Source: Bacteroides coprosuis DSM 18011 (GTDB lineage Bacteria; Bacteroidota; Bacteroidia; Bacteroidales; Bacteroidaceae). Taken from it: a DNA stretch of 64,000 nucleotides. Location of the stretch: positions 2,472,780 through 2,536,779 of the forward strand of contig CM001167.1 of NCBI GenBank assembly GCA_000212915.1, read 5' to 3'. The first letter of the stretch is position 1. The number at the start of each line of letters is the position of its first letter. Both the position numbers and the translations under genes were made by a program. Positions 8,519-18,357 of the stretch are shown one piece after another. The notes under the pieces were generated by a model. The model ran no database searches. It saw nothing but the letters and a program-made list of their open reading frames with translations, and was not told the DNA's origin.

Positions 8519-11269
8519 ATGAAATCAAACATCATCATAACTCTATTCTCTCTTATAGGATTATGTTTTTATCAAGTGGCTACTGCTACAAATGCTAATC
8601 GAATTCGGCAAAGAATCGATTTGATTGATAGTGAAACCAAAGAACCTTTAGTGGGTGCATCTATCTTATATAAAATAGGAGAACAGACGAAAGGAACTCT
8701 TACCGATGTTCGAGGTATAGCTTATATAGAAGAATTGCCAGGAGAATATCAATTAACAATCAGCTATATAGGATATATATCTCAAACGGTTTCTGTTATG
8801 CTAGATAATAAAAAATCGCTCACCATCCAATTAAATCCCGATAATAAAGTTTTGGAGGAAGTTATTGTTACGGCATCAGAGTCGAAAGGGATGACTAGCT
8901 CTTCAAAAATTGATACGCAGGCTATGGCACATCTCCAACCTAGTAGTTTTACAGATTTACTCTCGTTACTTCCTGGAGGAAAAGCTATCGATCCACAAAT
9001 GGGCAATATCAATTTAATTCGTATTCGTGAAGCCAATAAAACCAGCTCTTTTTCAGATTTTTCTTCTTTAGGAACCTCTTTCGTTGTAGATGATATTCCC
9101 CTCTCTGGAGATGCTAATTTGCAAACAATTGGTACAGGACTACAAACGAATGAAAAACGAGATATTACATCAAAAGGAATTGACATGCGCACACTCTCTA
9201 CCGACAATATAGAGTCTGTAGAAATCATTAGAGGTATCCCTTCGGTAAAGTATGGGGATGTATCAACGGGGGTGGTGAAAATCAAAAGAAAAAGTGAGGC
9301 TTCCCCTCTCCGTTTTCGCTTTAAAGCCGATCAATATAGCAAGCTCTTTTATATGGGTAAGGGTATAGATATGAATGACCATAGTGTACTTAATCTCGAT
9401 TTAGATTATTTCGACTCTAAGATAGATCCCCGAAACAGCATGGAGAACTTTAAGCGAATTACCTCTTCACTTCGTTTTACTAGTAGATATGCTTTAGCCC
9501 AAGGATTCTTGAAATGGAATAGCTCTTTCGATTTTAGTGGTACTTTTGATGAAGAAAAGAAAGATCCAGAGGTTGATCTTACAAAGGATAGATATAAATC
9601 GTCTGTTAGAAGATTGAGCCTCAACAACCAACTCAAATTTACCACCTACTACACTCAAGGTTTACAGAGCATCTCTTTCTCTCCGAGTCTAAGTGCTCAG
9701 TTTGATAAAATTAAACAAACCAAGGAAGTATTCCTCAATGTTCCTTCTGCTATTCCAAACAGCAAAGAAGAAGGTTCACACGATGCTTATTATCTTCCCA
9801 GTCATTATGTATCACAGTTGGAGATTGATGGCAAACCTCTTTATGGCTATATCCAACTGAATAGTGAATGGGCAGCCGATTTTAAGGGAGTGAAACAAGA
9901 CATTAGTGTGGGTGCTGATTATCGGTACAATAAAAACAAGGGAAAAGGTAGCATTTATGACACTCAACGTCCTCCTTCTCCTCTGATGACCACTCGCCCA
10001 AGGGCATACAAAGATATTCCTGCTTCTCAAGTTCTTTCTGCCTATCTAGAAGACAATTTAAGTATATCACTTTCAGAAAAGCATCAATTGGATATTCAGG
10101 CAGGTGTACGTGCTATTGCTCTTACTGGCTTAAACAACCAGTACGATTTACAAAATAAAATTCATTGGGACCCTCGTATCAATCTTTTGGGAGATATCCT
10201 CAACCTACCTCTAGGCAAACATCAATTCAATTGGAAGATAGGATTGGGATGGGGTATTCTAACAAAACTACCTACTATAGCTCAGTTATACCCCGATAAG
10301 TTGTATCTGGATTTACCCGAGCTCAATTATTATCACAATAATTCGGATTACAGGCGATTGATTCTCAATACACATATTTATGATAGAGAAAACTATCACT
10401 TAAAAGCAAATCGCAATGCGAAATGGGAAATCAGGACTGATATTTCATGGGGGAATTATCGACTTTCGGCAACTTACTTCCGAGAAAAAACGACAACGGG
10501 TTTCAGAGGCATTAATACGTATGCCATTATGGATTATCGAAAATACGATACCTCTGGCATTGATAATAGTCATATAACTGCGAAGCCAAACCCAGCAGAC
10601 TTGCCCTATACAGAAGAAAAAGAGATGACCACTATTGGCTCTACGGGCAATGGGGCTAAACTAGATAAAGAAGGAATAGAGTTTCAACTCAGTACTCCTC
10701 GTTTTAAGACCATAAATACGCGTGTAACACTGAATGGAGCTTGGTATAAAACCTCTTACAATAATAGTACTCCCCTGTGGTATGATGCACAGGTAATTAT
10801 AGATAATAAAGCTCTTCCTTATCTGGGCTATTACGATTGGAATGAAAAGAGAGAATATCAAGAATTAAGTACCAATTTAATGCTTGATACACAGATACCC
10901 AGTTTGGGTTTAACTTTCTCTACCACATTACAAAGTACATGGCTAGATAAATCACTCTTTTATCCTCGTAGTGGCACTCCCAAAAGCTATGTAGGAATAG
11001 ATGGCATTGTACATCCCTACACAGAAGAATCTGCACAAGATCCTTATCTCAAGCAGCTGGAGCTAAGGGAGAATCAAACCTCCCGTAATCGCATGAAACA
11101 TGAATCGATTATTAATCTCAAAGCCAACAAATCTTTTGGCAAGACCGTAGATATAGCCTTATTCGTGAACCGAATACTTAGTTATACACCTAGCTACAAT
11201 ATCAACGGAGCTAAAGTGTATCGTACACTATACCCCTACTTTGGTATGGAACTCAATCTAAAATTTTAA
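8519..11269 (+). CDS. TonB-dependent outer-membrane receptor
   Basis: The start is the ATG at 8519 (MKSNIIITLFSLIGLCFYQV), which gives a good signal peptide and lies downstream of the -7 box; the 8486 start would overlap that box. The 916-residue protein has a CarboxypepD_reg-like domain (about residues 35-115, with VGASILYKI and LTDVRGIAYI), a plug domain (about 120-260, with VLEEVIVTAS at its start and VESVEIIRGIPSVKYGDVSTGVV at its end) and a long barrel ending in GMELNLKF. It is not a SusC protein: no SusD gene follows and the plug is of the siderophore/vitamin-receptor kind. It forms an operon with the next two genes. The ligand is unknown; the facing PepSY gene suggests iron, haem or another metal complex. 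Confidence 0.92.
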   Translation: MKSNIIITLFSLIGLCFYQVATATNANRIRQRIDLIDSETKEPLVGASILYKIGEQTKGTLTDVRGIAYIEELPGEYQLTISYIGYISQTVSVMLDNKKSLTIQLNPDNKVLEEVIVTASESKGMTSSSKIDTQAMAHLQPSSFTDLLSLLPGGKAIDPQMGNINLIRIREANKTSSFSDFSSLGTSFVVDDIPLSGDANLQTIGTGLQTNEKRDITSKGIDMRTLSTDNIESVEIIRGIPSVKYGDVSTGVVKIKRKSEASPLRFRFKADQYSKLFYMGKGIDMNDHSVLNLDLDYFDSKIDPRNSMENFKRITSSLRFTSRYALAQGFLKWNSSFDFSGTFDEEKKDPEVDLTKDRYKSSVRRLSLNNQLKFTTYYTQGLQSISFSPSLSAQFDKIKQTKEVFLNVPSAIPNSKEEGSHDAYYLPSHYVSQLEIDGKPLYGYIQLNSEWAADFKGVKQDISVGADYRYNKNKGKGSIYDTQRPPSPLMTTRPRAYKDIPASQVLSAYLEDNLSISLSEKHQLDIQAGVRAIALTGLNNQYDLQNKIHWDPRINLLGDILNLPLGKHQFNWKIGLGWGILTKLPTIAQLYPDKLYLDLPELNYYHNNSDYRRLILNTHIYDRENYHLKANRNAKWEIRTDISWGNYRLSATYFREKTTTGFRGINTYAIMDYRKYDTSGIDNSHITAKPNPADLPYTEEKEMTTIGSTGNGAKLDKEGIEFQLSTPRFKTINTRVTLNGAWYKTSYNNSTPLWYDAQVIIDNKALPYLGYYDWNEKREYQELSTNLMLDTQIPSLGLTFSTTLQSTWLDKSLFYPRSGTPKSYVGIDGIVHPYTEESAQDPYLKQLELRENQTSRNRMKHESIINLKANKSFGKTVDIALFVNRILSYTPSYNINGAKVYRTLYPYFGMELNLKF

Positions 11270-11280
11270 ATATTATTTTT

Positions 11281-12513
11281 ATGAAACAGAGACAATTATT
11301 ACCCCTATTCTTATTCACTCTTCTACTGGCTATGGTGGGATGTAGTGATAATGATTCCAACACAGAAGTTACCCAATCGGGACATCTAGTCAATACAAAG
11401 GTGAATTTGCCTGAGGAGTTTAAACAAGCAAAACTTTATGATACCAAAATATCTGCCTTTGAAATAAACTCTCGCCGTACAACTAGTTATGACGTAGAAC
11501 TTCAAGAAAATAATCTTTTTATAGCACATCTTAAAAGTGGACTCTACAATCTCTCTTTTGAAGCCAAAGCTAAGCTAGATGGAAAAGAGAGAATACTCAA
11601 AGGTTATTTGGAAAATACTACAATTAATAAAGATACATCTATAGAATTTAATGTGTTGCCTCTGCCTACTGAACGAGATTTTGTAATTGAAGAGATCTTC
11701 TATACTGGCAGTTTATATCCTAATTCTAAAAGAGGATACTTGGGCGATCAATACTTTAAAATCACCAACAACTCCGATGAAACTCTTTATGCTGATGGCT
11801 TGACTATTGCAGAGTCTGGTTTTGCAACCAATATGTATCAAGATATTACACCAAATAGAATGACAGAAGAGTTTGCTGTTCAGGCACTATATGCTGTTCC
11901 TGGATCGGGTAAAGATCACCCCGTTCTGCCCGGTGAATCTATTATTATCTGTGATAAAGCAATAAATCATAAGGAGGTAAATCCTAATTCTTTCGATTTT
12001 TCTAATGCAGACTTTGAGTGGTTTGACGAGTCTAGCAACCCTAAAATTCAAGATACCGACAACCCCGAAGTTCCCAATCTAGACAATATATACAGCTATA
12101 CACTTACAATCTGGATTCTAAATATGCAAGGCAACCGTGCTTATGCTATCCTACGCATGGGTAAAGACAAGGAGACTTTCTTAGCCGAGAATCAAAAAGA
12201 GTACTCTTTTATCTATGATACGGGAGATTCTCAAATAAATATCAAACGCAAAGCTTACTTCGTTCCAAATGAATGGATCATTGATGCTGTCAATGTATCT
12301 ACTCAAGATGAACATGAGTGGATTGTTACAGATAGCTCACTAGATGCTAGTTATACCTACTGTGGCAACGATAGCAACGATCCAAACCGTAGTGGTAAAT
12401 CAGTACGACGTAAAGTGGCTTATCAAGAAGCAGACGGAAGAAAAGTATTGCAAGATACCAATAACTCAAAAGAAGACTTTATTCCTACTGCTACTCCCAG
12501 TGTTGCAGAATAA
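11281..12513 (+). CDS. Lipoprotein partner of the TonB receptor (DUF4876-like)
   Basis: This 410-residue lipoprotein has the signal LFTLLLAMVGC (acylated Cys21). An Ig-like or transthyretin-like domain follows (about residues 30-125: GHLVNTKVNLPEEF through IEFNVLPLP), then a larger beta-rich domain that begins VIEEIFYTGSLYPN and includes YFKITNNSDETLYADGL. This second part resembles the DUF4876 lipoproteins found next to TonB receptors in Bacteroidota; its LTD-like strand pattern would be exposed on the surface. It lies 11 bases after the receptor gene and is probably a surface partner that captures the ligand. The family name is from memory and needs a profile search. Confidence 0.8.
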   Translation: MKQRQLLPLFLFTLLLAMVGCSDNDSNTEVTQSGHLVNTKVNLPEEFKQAKLYDTKISAFEINSRRTTSYDVELQENNLFIAHLKSGLYNLSFEAKAKLDGKERILKGYLENTTINKDTSIEFNVLPLPTERDFVIEEIFYTGSLYPNSKRGYLGDQYFKITNNSDETLYADGLTIAESGFATNMYQDITPNRMTEEFAVQALYAVPGSGKDHPVLPGESIIICDKAINHKEVNPNSFDFSNADFEWFDESSNPKIQDTDNPEVPNLDNIYSYTLTIWILNMQGNRAYAILRMGKDKETFLAENQKEYSFIYDTGDSQINIKRKAYFVPNEWIIDAVNVSTQDEHEWIVTDSSLDASYTYCGNDSNDPNRSGKSVRRKVAYQEADGRKVLQDTNNSKEDFIPTATPSVAE

Positions 12514-12531
12514 TATTAATAGGTGTTTTTT

Positions 12532-14064
12532 ATGAATATACGATATTTCTCACTTTTCAGTTTATTGATCTGTCTTTCTGTAGGAAGTAAAGCCACAGAG
12601 AAGGATAGTTTATCTCTCATTCAAAAAAAATGGCTGATAGAACAACCTGTCAATCAGTTTATGAGAGATTTATACATGCACAATCCCGCATTGAGATACT
12701 ACAGTGCCAAAACTTCTATTTCAACTATCCAACTAGATGGACAAACTTACCGTGAAAGTGAACCCATCAATTGGCAAAAGGGTGAGAAATATCGTCATTA
12801 CTCTATCTCTGCTCACACACTTAGAGAACTCAGTGCAAACTCTTTGGTGTGGGGCGGAGCTAGTTATCAAAATAAAACAACAAAGGGACTTCGCTTTAAT
12901 AATACTTCCGACTATGAGAAAATAGCTCCTTATGTTTTGGCAGATACTATAGGAGGTCAATTTTACTCGGAGACTTATCAATTTCAAGGAGGATATCTTC
13001 ACCATTTTAAGTCCAAACTCACATTGGGTTTAGAGCTCAATTATAGGGCAGAAATAGGTTATAAACGTCAAGATCCACGTCCCAAAAATATTGTATCCGA
13101 TTTAGAGTTCAAACTAGGTATTAGCCAAGCCCTAAAAAAGAATTATCTAGTTGGGATGGGGTTCTATTTTCAAAATTACAAACAACAAAACACCATTCAG
13201 TTTTTCTCCTCTCACCTTACTACTCCTATTTATCATCTTACAGGTTTAGGAATGCGATCTATGCGTTTCGATGGAACGTTTTATGGAGTACAGTTTGATG
13301 GCATCAGTTACGGAGCTAATCTCAACTTTCAACCTCAAAATCAAAGAGGTTGGTTTGCCCACACAAGTTGGATACATACAAAAGTAGATAAGCGAATATC
13401 CGAGTGGAGCAATATACCTATGAATCGCTTGCAAAGCTATTTATTGGAAGGTACAGCGGGATTTCAAGCAACCCACTGGGCTGTGAAATTAGTGGGAGAA
13501 ATCAACACGAAAGAAGGAACCGACTATCTCTATGGTAAACCTCAAGGAAGAACACTTCCTAAGATTGGAGAAGAACAACTTTATAATCAAGAATACCTTA
13601 AAGTAGGAATAGCAGGACTTTGGCAAACTTCTTTCAGCACAAAGAATTTGGAATGGGTTATAGAGCCTCAACTTTCATTTCAGAGTCTAAAAGAAAGTTA
13701 TGATCTTCCTAACAGAAAACTAGAGAAACAAGTGCTAAATATAAAGTTACTCTCCACGCTTCGCAAAGAGTTCAATACAGGAGCATTAACTTGGAAGGCA
13801 CAAGTAGATATTATTCCTCATCTAAGCCACTCTACCGTGATGAGTGAAATGGAAGAAGATAATCCGATACGTCCATTAATAGAACAGCAAATGACATTGG
13901 TATCTAAAAACGAAATAGCAGGCCATACGTCAATACGCTGGGACCTGCCATTTTTAATATCTCAAAAGGTGAGTTTATTTACCCAGCTCAACTGGTCGGG
14001 ACGTTTTATAGATCACTATAAACCCGCTCAGCAAATGGGGCTCACTCTAGGATTTATCTTTTAA
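12532..14064 (+). CDS. Outer-membrane beta-barrel protein (DUF6850-like)
   Basis: The start is taken at the ATG at 12532 ([21 protein letters not shown]), which gives a clear signal peptide; the GTG three codons earlier is less likely. The 510-residue protein has alternating aromatic strands along its whole length (for example [17 protein letters not shown] and [14 protein letters not shown]) and ends with a terminal strand finishing in Phe (GLTLGFIF). This marks an outer-membrane barrel, of the DUF6850 kind that follows DUF4876 genes. It is third in the operon after the TonB receptor. Its stop codon overlaps the stop codon of the convergent fhs gene, so the two transcripts must run into each other. 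Confidence 0.8.
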   Translation: MNIRYFSLFSLLICLSVGSKATEKDSLSLIQKKWLIEQPVNQFMRDLYMHNPALRYYSAKTSISTIQLDGQTYRESEPINWQKGEKYRHYSISAHTLRELSANSLVWGGASYQNKTTKGLRFNNTSDYEKIAPYVLADTIGGQFYSETYQFQGGYLHHFKSKLTLGLELNYRAEIGYKRQDPRPKNIVSDLEFKLGISQALKKNYLVGMGFYFQNYKQQNTIQFFSSHLTTPIYHLTGLGMRSMRFDGTFYGVQFDGISYGANLNFQPQNQRGWFAHTSWIHTKVDKRISEWSNIPMNRLQSYLLEGTAGFQATHWAVKLVGEINTKEGTDYLYGKPQGRTLPKIGEEQLYNQEYLKVGIAGLWQTSFSTKNLEWVIEPQLSFQSLKESYDLPNRKLEKQVLNIKLLSTLRKEFNTGALTWKAQVDIIPHLSHSTVMSEMEEDNPIRPLIEQQMTLVSKNEIAGHTSIRWDLPFLISQKVSLFTQLNWSGRFIDHYKPAQQMGLTLGFIF

Positions 14065-15728
14065 CTCAATCCTTCTATTTCACCATTTACTACATCAATA
14101 CGTAGAGCTTGAGGAGATTTTGGTAAACCAGGCATACGCATCATACTACCTGCAATCGCTATAATCATCTCTGCTCCGTTATTGATTACAAAATCACTAA
14201 TTTCAAACTCAAAACCATCCGCAGCACCATAAGCTGAAGGATCTGCTGAGAAAGAATATTGTGTTTTAGCAATACATACTGGGTAGTGAGAAAGCTCCAT
14301 ACTATTAATTAGCTTAATCATTTTACGAGCTTTGTTGGTATATTGAACCGACTTAGCACCATAAATATGAGTAGCAATTTTTTCTACCTTCTCTTCTATT
14401 GTATCGTATTCTTTATAAGCAAATTTCAACGGTTCTGAGGGCTTCTTATCAATCGTATCAACTACTAATTTAGCTAGTTCAACCGCACCTTCGCCTCCAT
14501 CAGTAAAGGCATTATTAATAGCAAAACCCACACCTAGTTCTTCGCAGTGTTTCTTAATCGCATCAACTTCTTCATCAGAATCAGTAGCAAAGCGATTAAA
14601 TGCAACAACCACAGTTTGACCAAAAGAACGAAGGTTGCGAATGTGTTTATCTAAGTTGGCAAAGCCATGATACAACCCTTCCAAGTTGGGTTCTTTTATT
14701 TTATCTAAAGCTACACCACCATGCATTTTCAAACCTTGGGCAGTAGCTACAATCACAGTTAGTTTAGGTTGTAAACCACTCTTACGACATTTAATATCAT
14801 AAAACTTTTCTGCACCTAAGTCAGCCCCAAAACCAGCCTCTGTAATTGTATAATCAGCAAAACTCATTGCCATTTTTGTAGCCACAATAGAGTTACATCC
14901 ATGAGCAATATTAGCAAACGGACCACCATGAACTAATGCAGGAGAACCTTCTGTGGTTTGTACTAAGTTGGGATAAATAGCATCACGAAGTAATACAGTG
15001 ATTGCACCAGCAACGCCCAAATCTTTAACAGTAAAAGGTTTGTCATCATAGGTATATCCCAAAAGAATATTTTCTATACGACGTCTCAAATCTTTTTCAT
15101 CAGTAGCCAAACAAAGAATAGCCATAATTTCAGAAGCCGCAGTAATATCAAACCCTGCTTCTTGAGTTATACCATTACTTTTAGCACCCAAGCCAACAAC
15201 AATGTTGCGTAAAGAACGATCGTTTACATCGAGCACTCTGCGCCAAAGATTTTCTTTCAGACCAAAACCCGATGATTGATTTTGATAAAGATAGTTGTCT
15301 AATAGAGCAGATATCATATTGTGAGCAGAAGTTATCGCATGGAAATCACCTGTAAAGTGAAGATTGATCTTTTCCATAGGCAATACTTGAGCATAACCAC
15401 CTCCAGCTGCACCCCCCTTCATACCAAAACAGGGTCCTAATGAAGGCTCACGAAGAGCAACAAAAGCATTCTTGCCTATTTTTTGTAGCCCAAGAGCCAA
15501 ACCAATAGACACAGTGGTTTTACCAATACCTGCTTTAGTTGCAGTTATGGCGGTAACCAATATTAGATTACTTTTCTTTACTTTTTCTTCGTTGATTAAG
15601 TCGAGCGGAAGTTTTGCGATATAACGCCCATAATTCTCTATACGATCTTCAGGAATATTAGCATTTTTAGCCACTTGCTTGATTTCTTGAAGATTGATAC
15701 TACGCGCAATTTCAATATCCGTTTTCAT
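14061..15728 (-). CDS. fhs: Formate--tetrahydrofolate ligase
   Basis: The 555-residue protein has the usual length and motifs of the family. Near residues 60-85 lies the nucleotide-binding loop [20 protein letters not shown]. The conserved [21 protein letters not shown] block follows near residues 100-120, with [13 protein letters not shown] after it. It makes 10-formyl-THF from formate, THF and ATP in the cytosol, feeding purine synthesis and serine/glycine one-carbon exchange. The gene stands alone: its stop codon overlaps that of the convergent barrel gene (14061-14064), and the next upstream gene is divergent. The start ATG at 15728 agrees with the conserved N-terminus ([14 protein letters not shown]). 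Confidence 0.98.
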   Translation of the reverse strand: MKTDIEIARSINLQEIKQVAKNANIPEDRIENYGRYIAKLPLDLINEEKVKKSNLILVTAITATKAGIGKTTVSIGLALGLQKIGKNAFVALREPSLGPCFGMKGGAAGGGYAQVLPMEKINLHFTGDFHAITSAHNMISALLDNYLYQNQSSGFGLKENLWRRVLDVNDRSLRNIVVGLGAKSNGITQEAGFDITAASEIMAILCLATDEKDLRRRIENILLGYTYDDKPFTVKDLGVAGAITVLLRDAIYPNLVQTTEGSPALVHGGPFANIAHGCNSIVATKMAMSFADYTITEAGFGADLGAEKFYDIKCRKSGLQPKLTVIVATAQGLKMHGGVALDKIKEPNLEGLYHGFANLDKHIRNLRSFGQTVVVAFNRFATDSDEEVDAIKKHCEELGVGFAINNAFTDGGEGAVELAKLVVDTIDKKPSEPLKFAYKEYDTIEEKVEKIATHIYGAKSVQYTNKARKMIKLINSMELSHYPVCIAKTQYSFSADPSAYGAADGFEFEISDFVINNGAEMIIAIAGSMMRMPGLPKSPQALRIDVVNGEIEGLS

Positions 15729-15845
15729 AGTGGAGTATTTTTTTATAAGTTGAGTAATACTAAAGCGTAAACTTACGAATATTAAACGATAGTTTATGCA
15801 AACTTGCTGATATTTGTTAAATATAGTAGCTATTCAAGAATTTAA

Positions 15846-15876
15846 TTGACGTCTAGCTCAAACTTAGTTATATTTG
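15846..15876 (+). promoter_or_regulatory. Bacteroides-type promoter
   Basis: A -33 TTG (15846-15848) and a perfect -7 box TATATTTG (15869-15876) are 20 bases apart. The start codon of the secreted protein is 25 bases downstream. Confidence 0.7.
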
Positions 15877-15901
15877 CTTACAGACTGATATACTCAAAAT
15901 T

Positions 15902-16459
15902 ATGAAAAAGATATTAACCTTACTCATAATGACTTGCATCACTACTGTAGCTCTTTTTGCTCAGAATGAAAAGCCAGTTATAGAGATCGATACAGAGCCC
16001 GAAAAGATGGCAACCTACCAAGAGTTTGGAGGCTTTATCCTCGATCTAAACAAGGCTGTAGCCCAACCGATGTTTTTACCGAAGCTCGATTTATCTCAAT
16101 TAAAGATAGCTCCTTATGAAGACTTTACAGAGAAAATGGGGTTTGATTTGAGTAAGGCTATCTATGGTGTAACACCCATTACTACCTTTGGAACCAACTC
16201 TGGTTATGGCTGGGGATATCATCCTTTTAATAGCCCTACTTCTTCACCTATCAATTCGGCTACATTTCGAATCAATGACAAATGGAGAATGACAACATCG
16301 GGTGATTATAATGCTGAAGGATATAGAAGACCAAATCCCTCTGCACTTCCTTGGGAGAAAAATGATTTTCACGGAGCTTTTGAACTAAAATCTTCAAGCG
16401 GATTTAGTGTTCGCTTTGAAGTACAAAGAAAAGAAAATCCATACGGACCTTCATGGTAA
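15902..16459 (+). CDS. Secreted hypothetical protein, 185 aa
   Basis: A signal peptide is clear (MKKILTLLIMTCITTVALFAQ, cleaved after AQ near residue 21). The mature part of about 160 residues has no membrane segments and no cysteines. The C-terminal half is rich in Gly, Ser, Asn and aromatic residues (SGYGWGYHPFNSPTSSPINS; NDKWRMTTSGDYN; SGFSVRFEVQRK), which suggests a small beta-structured periplasmic or outer-membrane-associated protein. I do not recognise the family. It has its own promoter and lies five bases upstream of the SDR gene, so the two may be cotranscribed. Confidence 0.8.
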   Translation: MKKILTLLIMTCITTVALFAQNEKPVIEIDTEPEKMATYQEFGGFILDLNKAVAQPMFLPKLDLSQLKIAPYEDFTEKMGFDLSKAIYGVTPITTFGTNSGYGWGYHPFNSPTSSPINSATFRINDKWRMTTSGDYNAEGYRRPNPSALPWEKNDFHGAFELKSSSGFSVRFEVQRKENPYGPSW

Positions 16460-16464
16460 TATGA

Positions 16465-17370
16465 ATGAATATGAAACCAATGAAAAGAATACTCATTACT
16501 GGAGCGAATGGCTTTACTGGCAGATACCTTCTACAGTATTTCATGCAACAAAAGACTTACGAACTCTTTGCCACCTCGAATAGTACAGATAAATACCCTA
16601 CACAAGGATATGAATATCAAAGATTAGACTTAACGGAATCGGGAAACGTAATAGCCTATATTCAGAAGATTCAACCAGATGTTATCATTCATACAGCAGC
16701 AATCTCTGGCATTCCGCAATGTGAGGAAAACCCCTCACAAGCCTACTCTGTAAATGTTGAAGCAGTAAAGACTATCGGTACAGTAGCCAAAAAGCTGGCC
16801 ATTCATTTTATCCAACTCTCTACCGATTTTGTATTTGATGGAAAGAGAGAGATTCCATATACAGAAGAAGACATTCCTGCCCCTATCAATGAATATGGGA
16901 AAACAAAGTTGGAGGCAGAACAATGGATCCAGAAACACTTGACACATTATGCGATAGCAAGAGTAGCGGTTGTTTATGGCAAGCCCAAGGATGGACAGCA
17001 TACTAATATTGTGGAAATCATTCAATCCAAATTGAGTAATAACGAAGAGCTTCATTTGGTAAGTGACCAATGGCGTACTCCTACCTATGTTGGAGATATC
17101 TGCCAAGGCATACATCTGCTCATAGAAAAAGAAGAAAAAGGAATATTTCATATCTGCGGGTCAGAACTATTCAGTATTTATGAATTGGGGCTTTATATCG
17201 CCAAACTACTAGGTAAAGACTCTTGTTTAATCCATCCCGAAATCAGTAATTCTGCTTTTAATGCTATCCCACGCCCTCCTTTTACTGCGCTATCAAATGC
17301 GAAGGCTAAAGATATTTTAGGGTATAACACAACTACTATCTATGATTATTTAGTAGAATTTAGAGTATAG
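16465..17370 (+). CDS. NAD(P)-dependent SDR-family oxidoreductase, RmlD-like
   Basis: This extended short-chain dehydrogenase has the Rossmann motif TGANGFTGRYLL near residue 12, the DVIIHTAAISG segment near residue 71, the QLSTDFVFDG strand with the catalytic Ser/Thr near residue 118, and a YGKTK motif giving the Tyr/Lys pair near residue 144. The layout is that of dTDP-4-dehydrorhamnose reductase-like enzymes, which reduce a sugar nucleotide in the cytosol. No other rhamnose genes are nearby, so the true substrate is open. Three start codons compete (16465, 16471, 16480); the last one places the Met directly before the first strand (KRILITGANG). Its last eight codons lie within the 118-bp direct repeat, so the island insertion left the gene intact. 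Confidence 0.85.
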   Translation: MNMKPMKRILITGANGFTGRYLLQYFMQQKTYELFATSNSTDKYPTQGYEYQRLDLTESGNVIAYIQKIQPDVIIHTAAISGIPQCEENPSQAYSVNVEAVKTIGTVAKKLAIHFIQLSTDFVFDGKREIPYTEEDIPAPINEYGKTKLEAEQWIQKHLTHYAIARVAVVYGKPKDGQHTNIVEIIQSKLSNNEELHLVSDQWRTPTYVGDICQGIHLLIEKEEKGIFHICGSELFSIYELGLYIAKLLGKDSCLIHPEISNSAFNAIPRPPFTALSNAKAKDILGYNTTTIYDYLVEFRV

Positions 17371-17462
17371 CATAAATGCTCATCTCTTCCCCCCAAATAG
17401 CCCTAACTTTCTTCTTCTACTTCAACCCCAATATACCTTTTGTATAGAGTCATCGTTTCATC
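17345..17462. repeat. Left copy of the 118-bp direct repeat bounding the 20-kb island
   Basis: This stretch is identical by eye to 37447-37527 joined to 38968-39004. It starts in the last codons of the SDR gene (ATTATTTAGTAGAATTTAG) and ends in GTCATCGTTTCATC. The base before each copy differs (G versus A), as does the base after it (T versus A), so the limits are exact. The last 14 bases are the start of a long palindrome that is complete only at the right copy (38991-39031). The sequence between the copies is the polysaccharide-utilization island. Confidence 0.95.
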
Positions 17463-17503
17463 TCTTTTTACTTAGAAATTATTGGGAAAATTATATTTTT
17501 AAA

Positions 17504-17558
17504 CACAAAGACTTTTTGTTAATATCTTTGTGAACATCAATTTTTACTTGTATATTTG
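17504..17558 (+). promoter_or_regulatory. Promoter of the sigma-factor gene, with an inverted repeat
   Basis: TTTG (17527-17530), exactly 20 bases and TATATTTG (17551-17558) form a textbook Bacteroides promoter. Just upstream, CACAAAGA (17504-17511) and TCTTTGTG (17525-17532) form an 8-bp inverted repeat, and its right arm overlaps the -33 box. A repressor bound there would block the promoter. The 5' leader to the start codon at 17704 would be about 140 bases. The noncoding stretch 17371-17703 holds nothing else that I can see apart from the direct repeat. Confidence 0.6.
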
Positions 17559-17703
17559 TAATATATGAAAACACAAAATAGTATTGCTAGATGACCATTT
17601 TTCATTTATTACTATACTTTTTATATTAGAATGTAATGATGCTTTATTGTATTAAAGAAATTAGTATTTTACATTGTACTCGAAGAAAACCTTAATTTAT
17701 TCC

Positions 17704-18297
17704 ATGAAAGGAGATAATATAAATTCTACTGAAGCTATTTTAATAAGACAGCTTAAAAAGGGAAGTCAATTAGCATTCAGTTCTCTATATGAAAAATATT
17801 CTAAAGAAGCATATATGCTCTCTCTAAAATATTTATGCAGCAAAGAGTTAGCAGAAGATGCCGTCCAAAATCTTTTTATTAAAATATGGGTTAAGAAAAA
17901 GGACATAGACGAAAACAAACCTTTCAACAGATACCTATTTACTATATTAAAGAATGATTTACTAAATACATTACGTGACTCACAAAAGAATGTGACAGTT
18001 TTAGAAGATTGCTTAGAAATGCTTCTCAATTTATACGCAAGTGAAGAAATAGAAGAAGTAGAAAATAATAAGGAACGACAACTTAATATGATAAAAAAGG
18101 CAGTCGCTGCATTATCATCTCAACGCCAAAGAATCTTTTTAATGAAATATTCTGGGAAGTACACCAATCAAGAAATAGCAGATATCTTAAACCTATCTAT
18201 AAATACCATTAAATATCAATATTATCAATCTCTAAAACAGATCAGATCGTATGTAACTAACATAGCGCTATTGATGCTTTTTAACGGAACTCTTTAA
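17704..18297 (+). CDS. ECF-type RNA polymerase sigma factor
   Basis: The start is the ATG at 17704 (MKGDNINSTEA); an upstream TTG at 17674 is rejected because it adds a non-conserved leader. The 197-residue protein has sigma region 2 (about residues 15-80, with FSSLYEKYSKEAYMLSLKYL and the DAVQNLFIKIW core-binding helix) and region 4 (about 120-180, with LSSQRQRIFLMKY and TNQEIADILNLSINTIKYQ as the helix-turn-helix). It belongs to the large Bacteroides sigma-70 ECF group that works with FecR-type anti-sigmas and STN-bearing SusC proteins. The only such anti-sigma in the island is 16 kb away at 33957, on the other strand; normally the two genes are adjacent. Confidence 0.93.
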   Translation: MKGDNINSTEAILIRQLKKGSQLAFSSLYEKYSKEAYMLSLKYLCSKELAEDAVQNLFIKIWVKKKDIDENKPFNRYLFTILKNDLLNTLRDSQKNVTVLEDCLEMLLNLYASEEIEEVENNKERQLNMIKKAVAALSSQRQRIFLMKYSGKYTNQEIADILNLSINTIKYQYYQSLKQIRSYVTNIALLMLFNGTL

Positions 18298-18310
18298 TCT
18301 AGATATCATA

Positions 18311-18352
18311 AAAATAAAAGGTTGGAATTTTAAAATTCCAACCTTTTATTTT
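18311..18352. terminator. Perfect 42-bp palindromic bidirectional terminator
   Basis: AAAATAAAAGGTTGGAATTTT is followed at once by its exact reverse complement. GGTTGGAA/TTCCAACC is the core and the outer A/T tracts supply the U-run in both directions. It lies between the convergent sigma-factor gene and the last gene of the leftward operon. Confidence 0.9.
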
Positions 18353-18357
18353 ACAGC

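Noticed and set aside
17674-17703. TTG start ten codons upstream of the sigma factor
   Set aside because: The leader it adds (YSKKTLIYS) is not family-like, and the ATG at 17704 gives the usual length.
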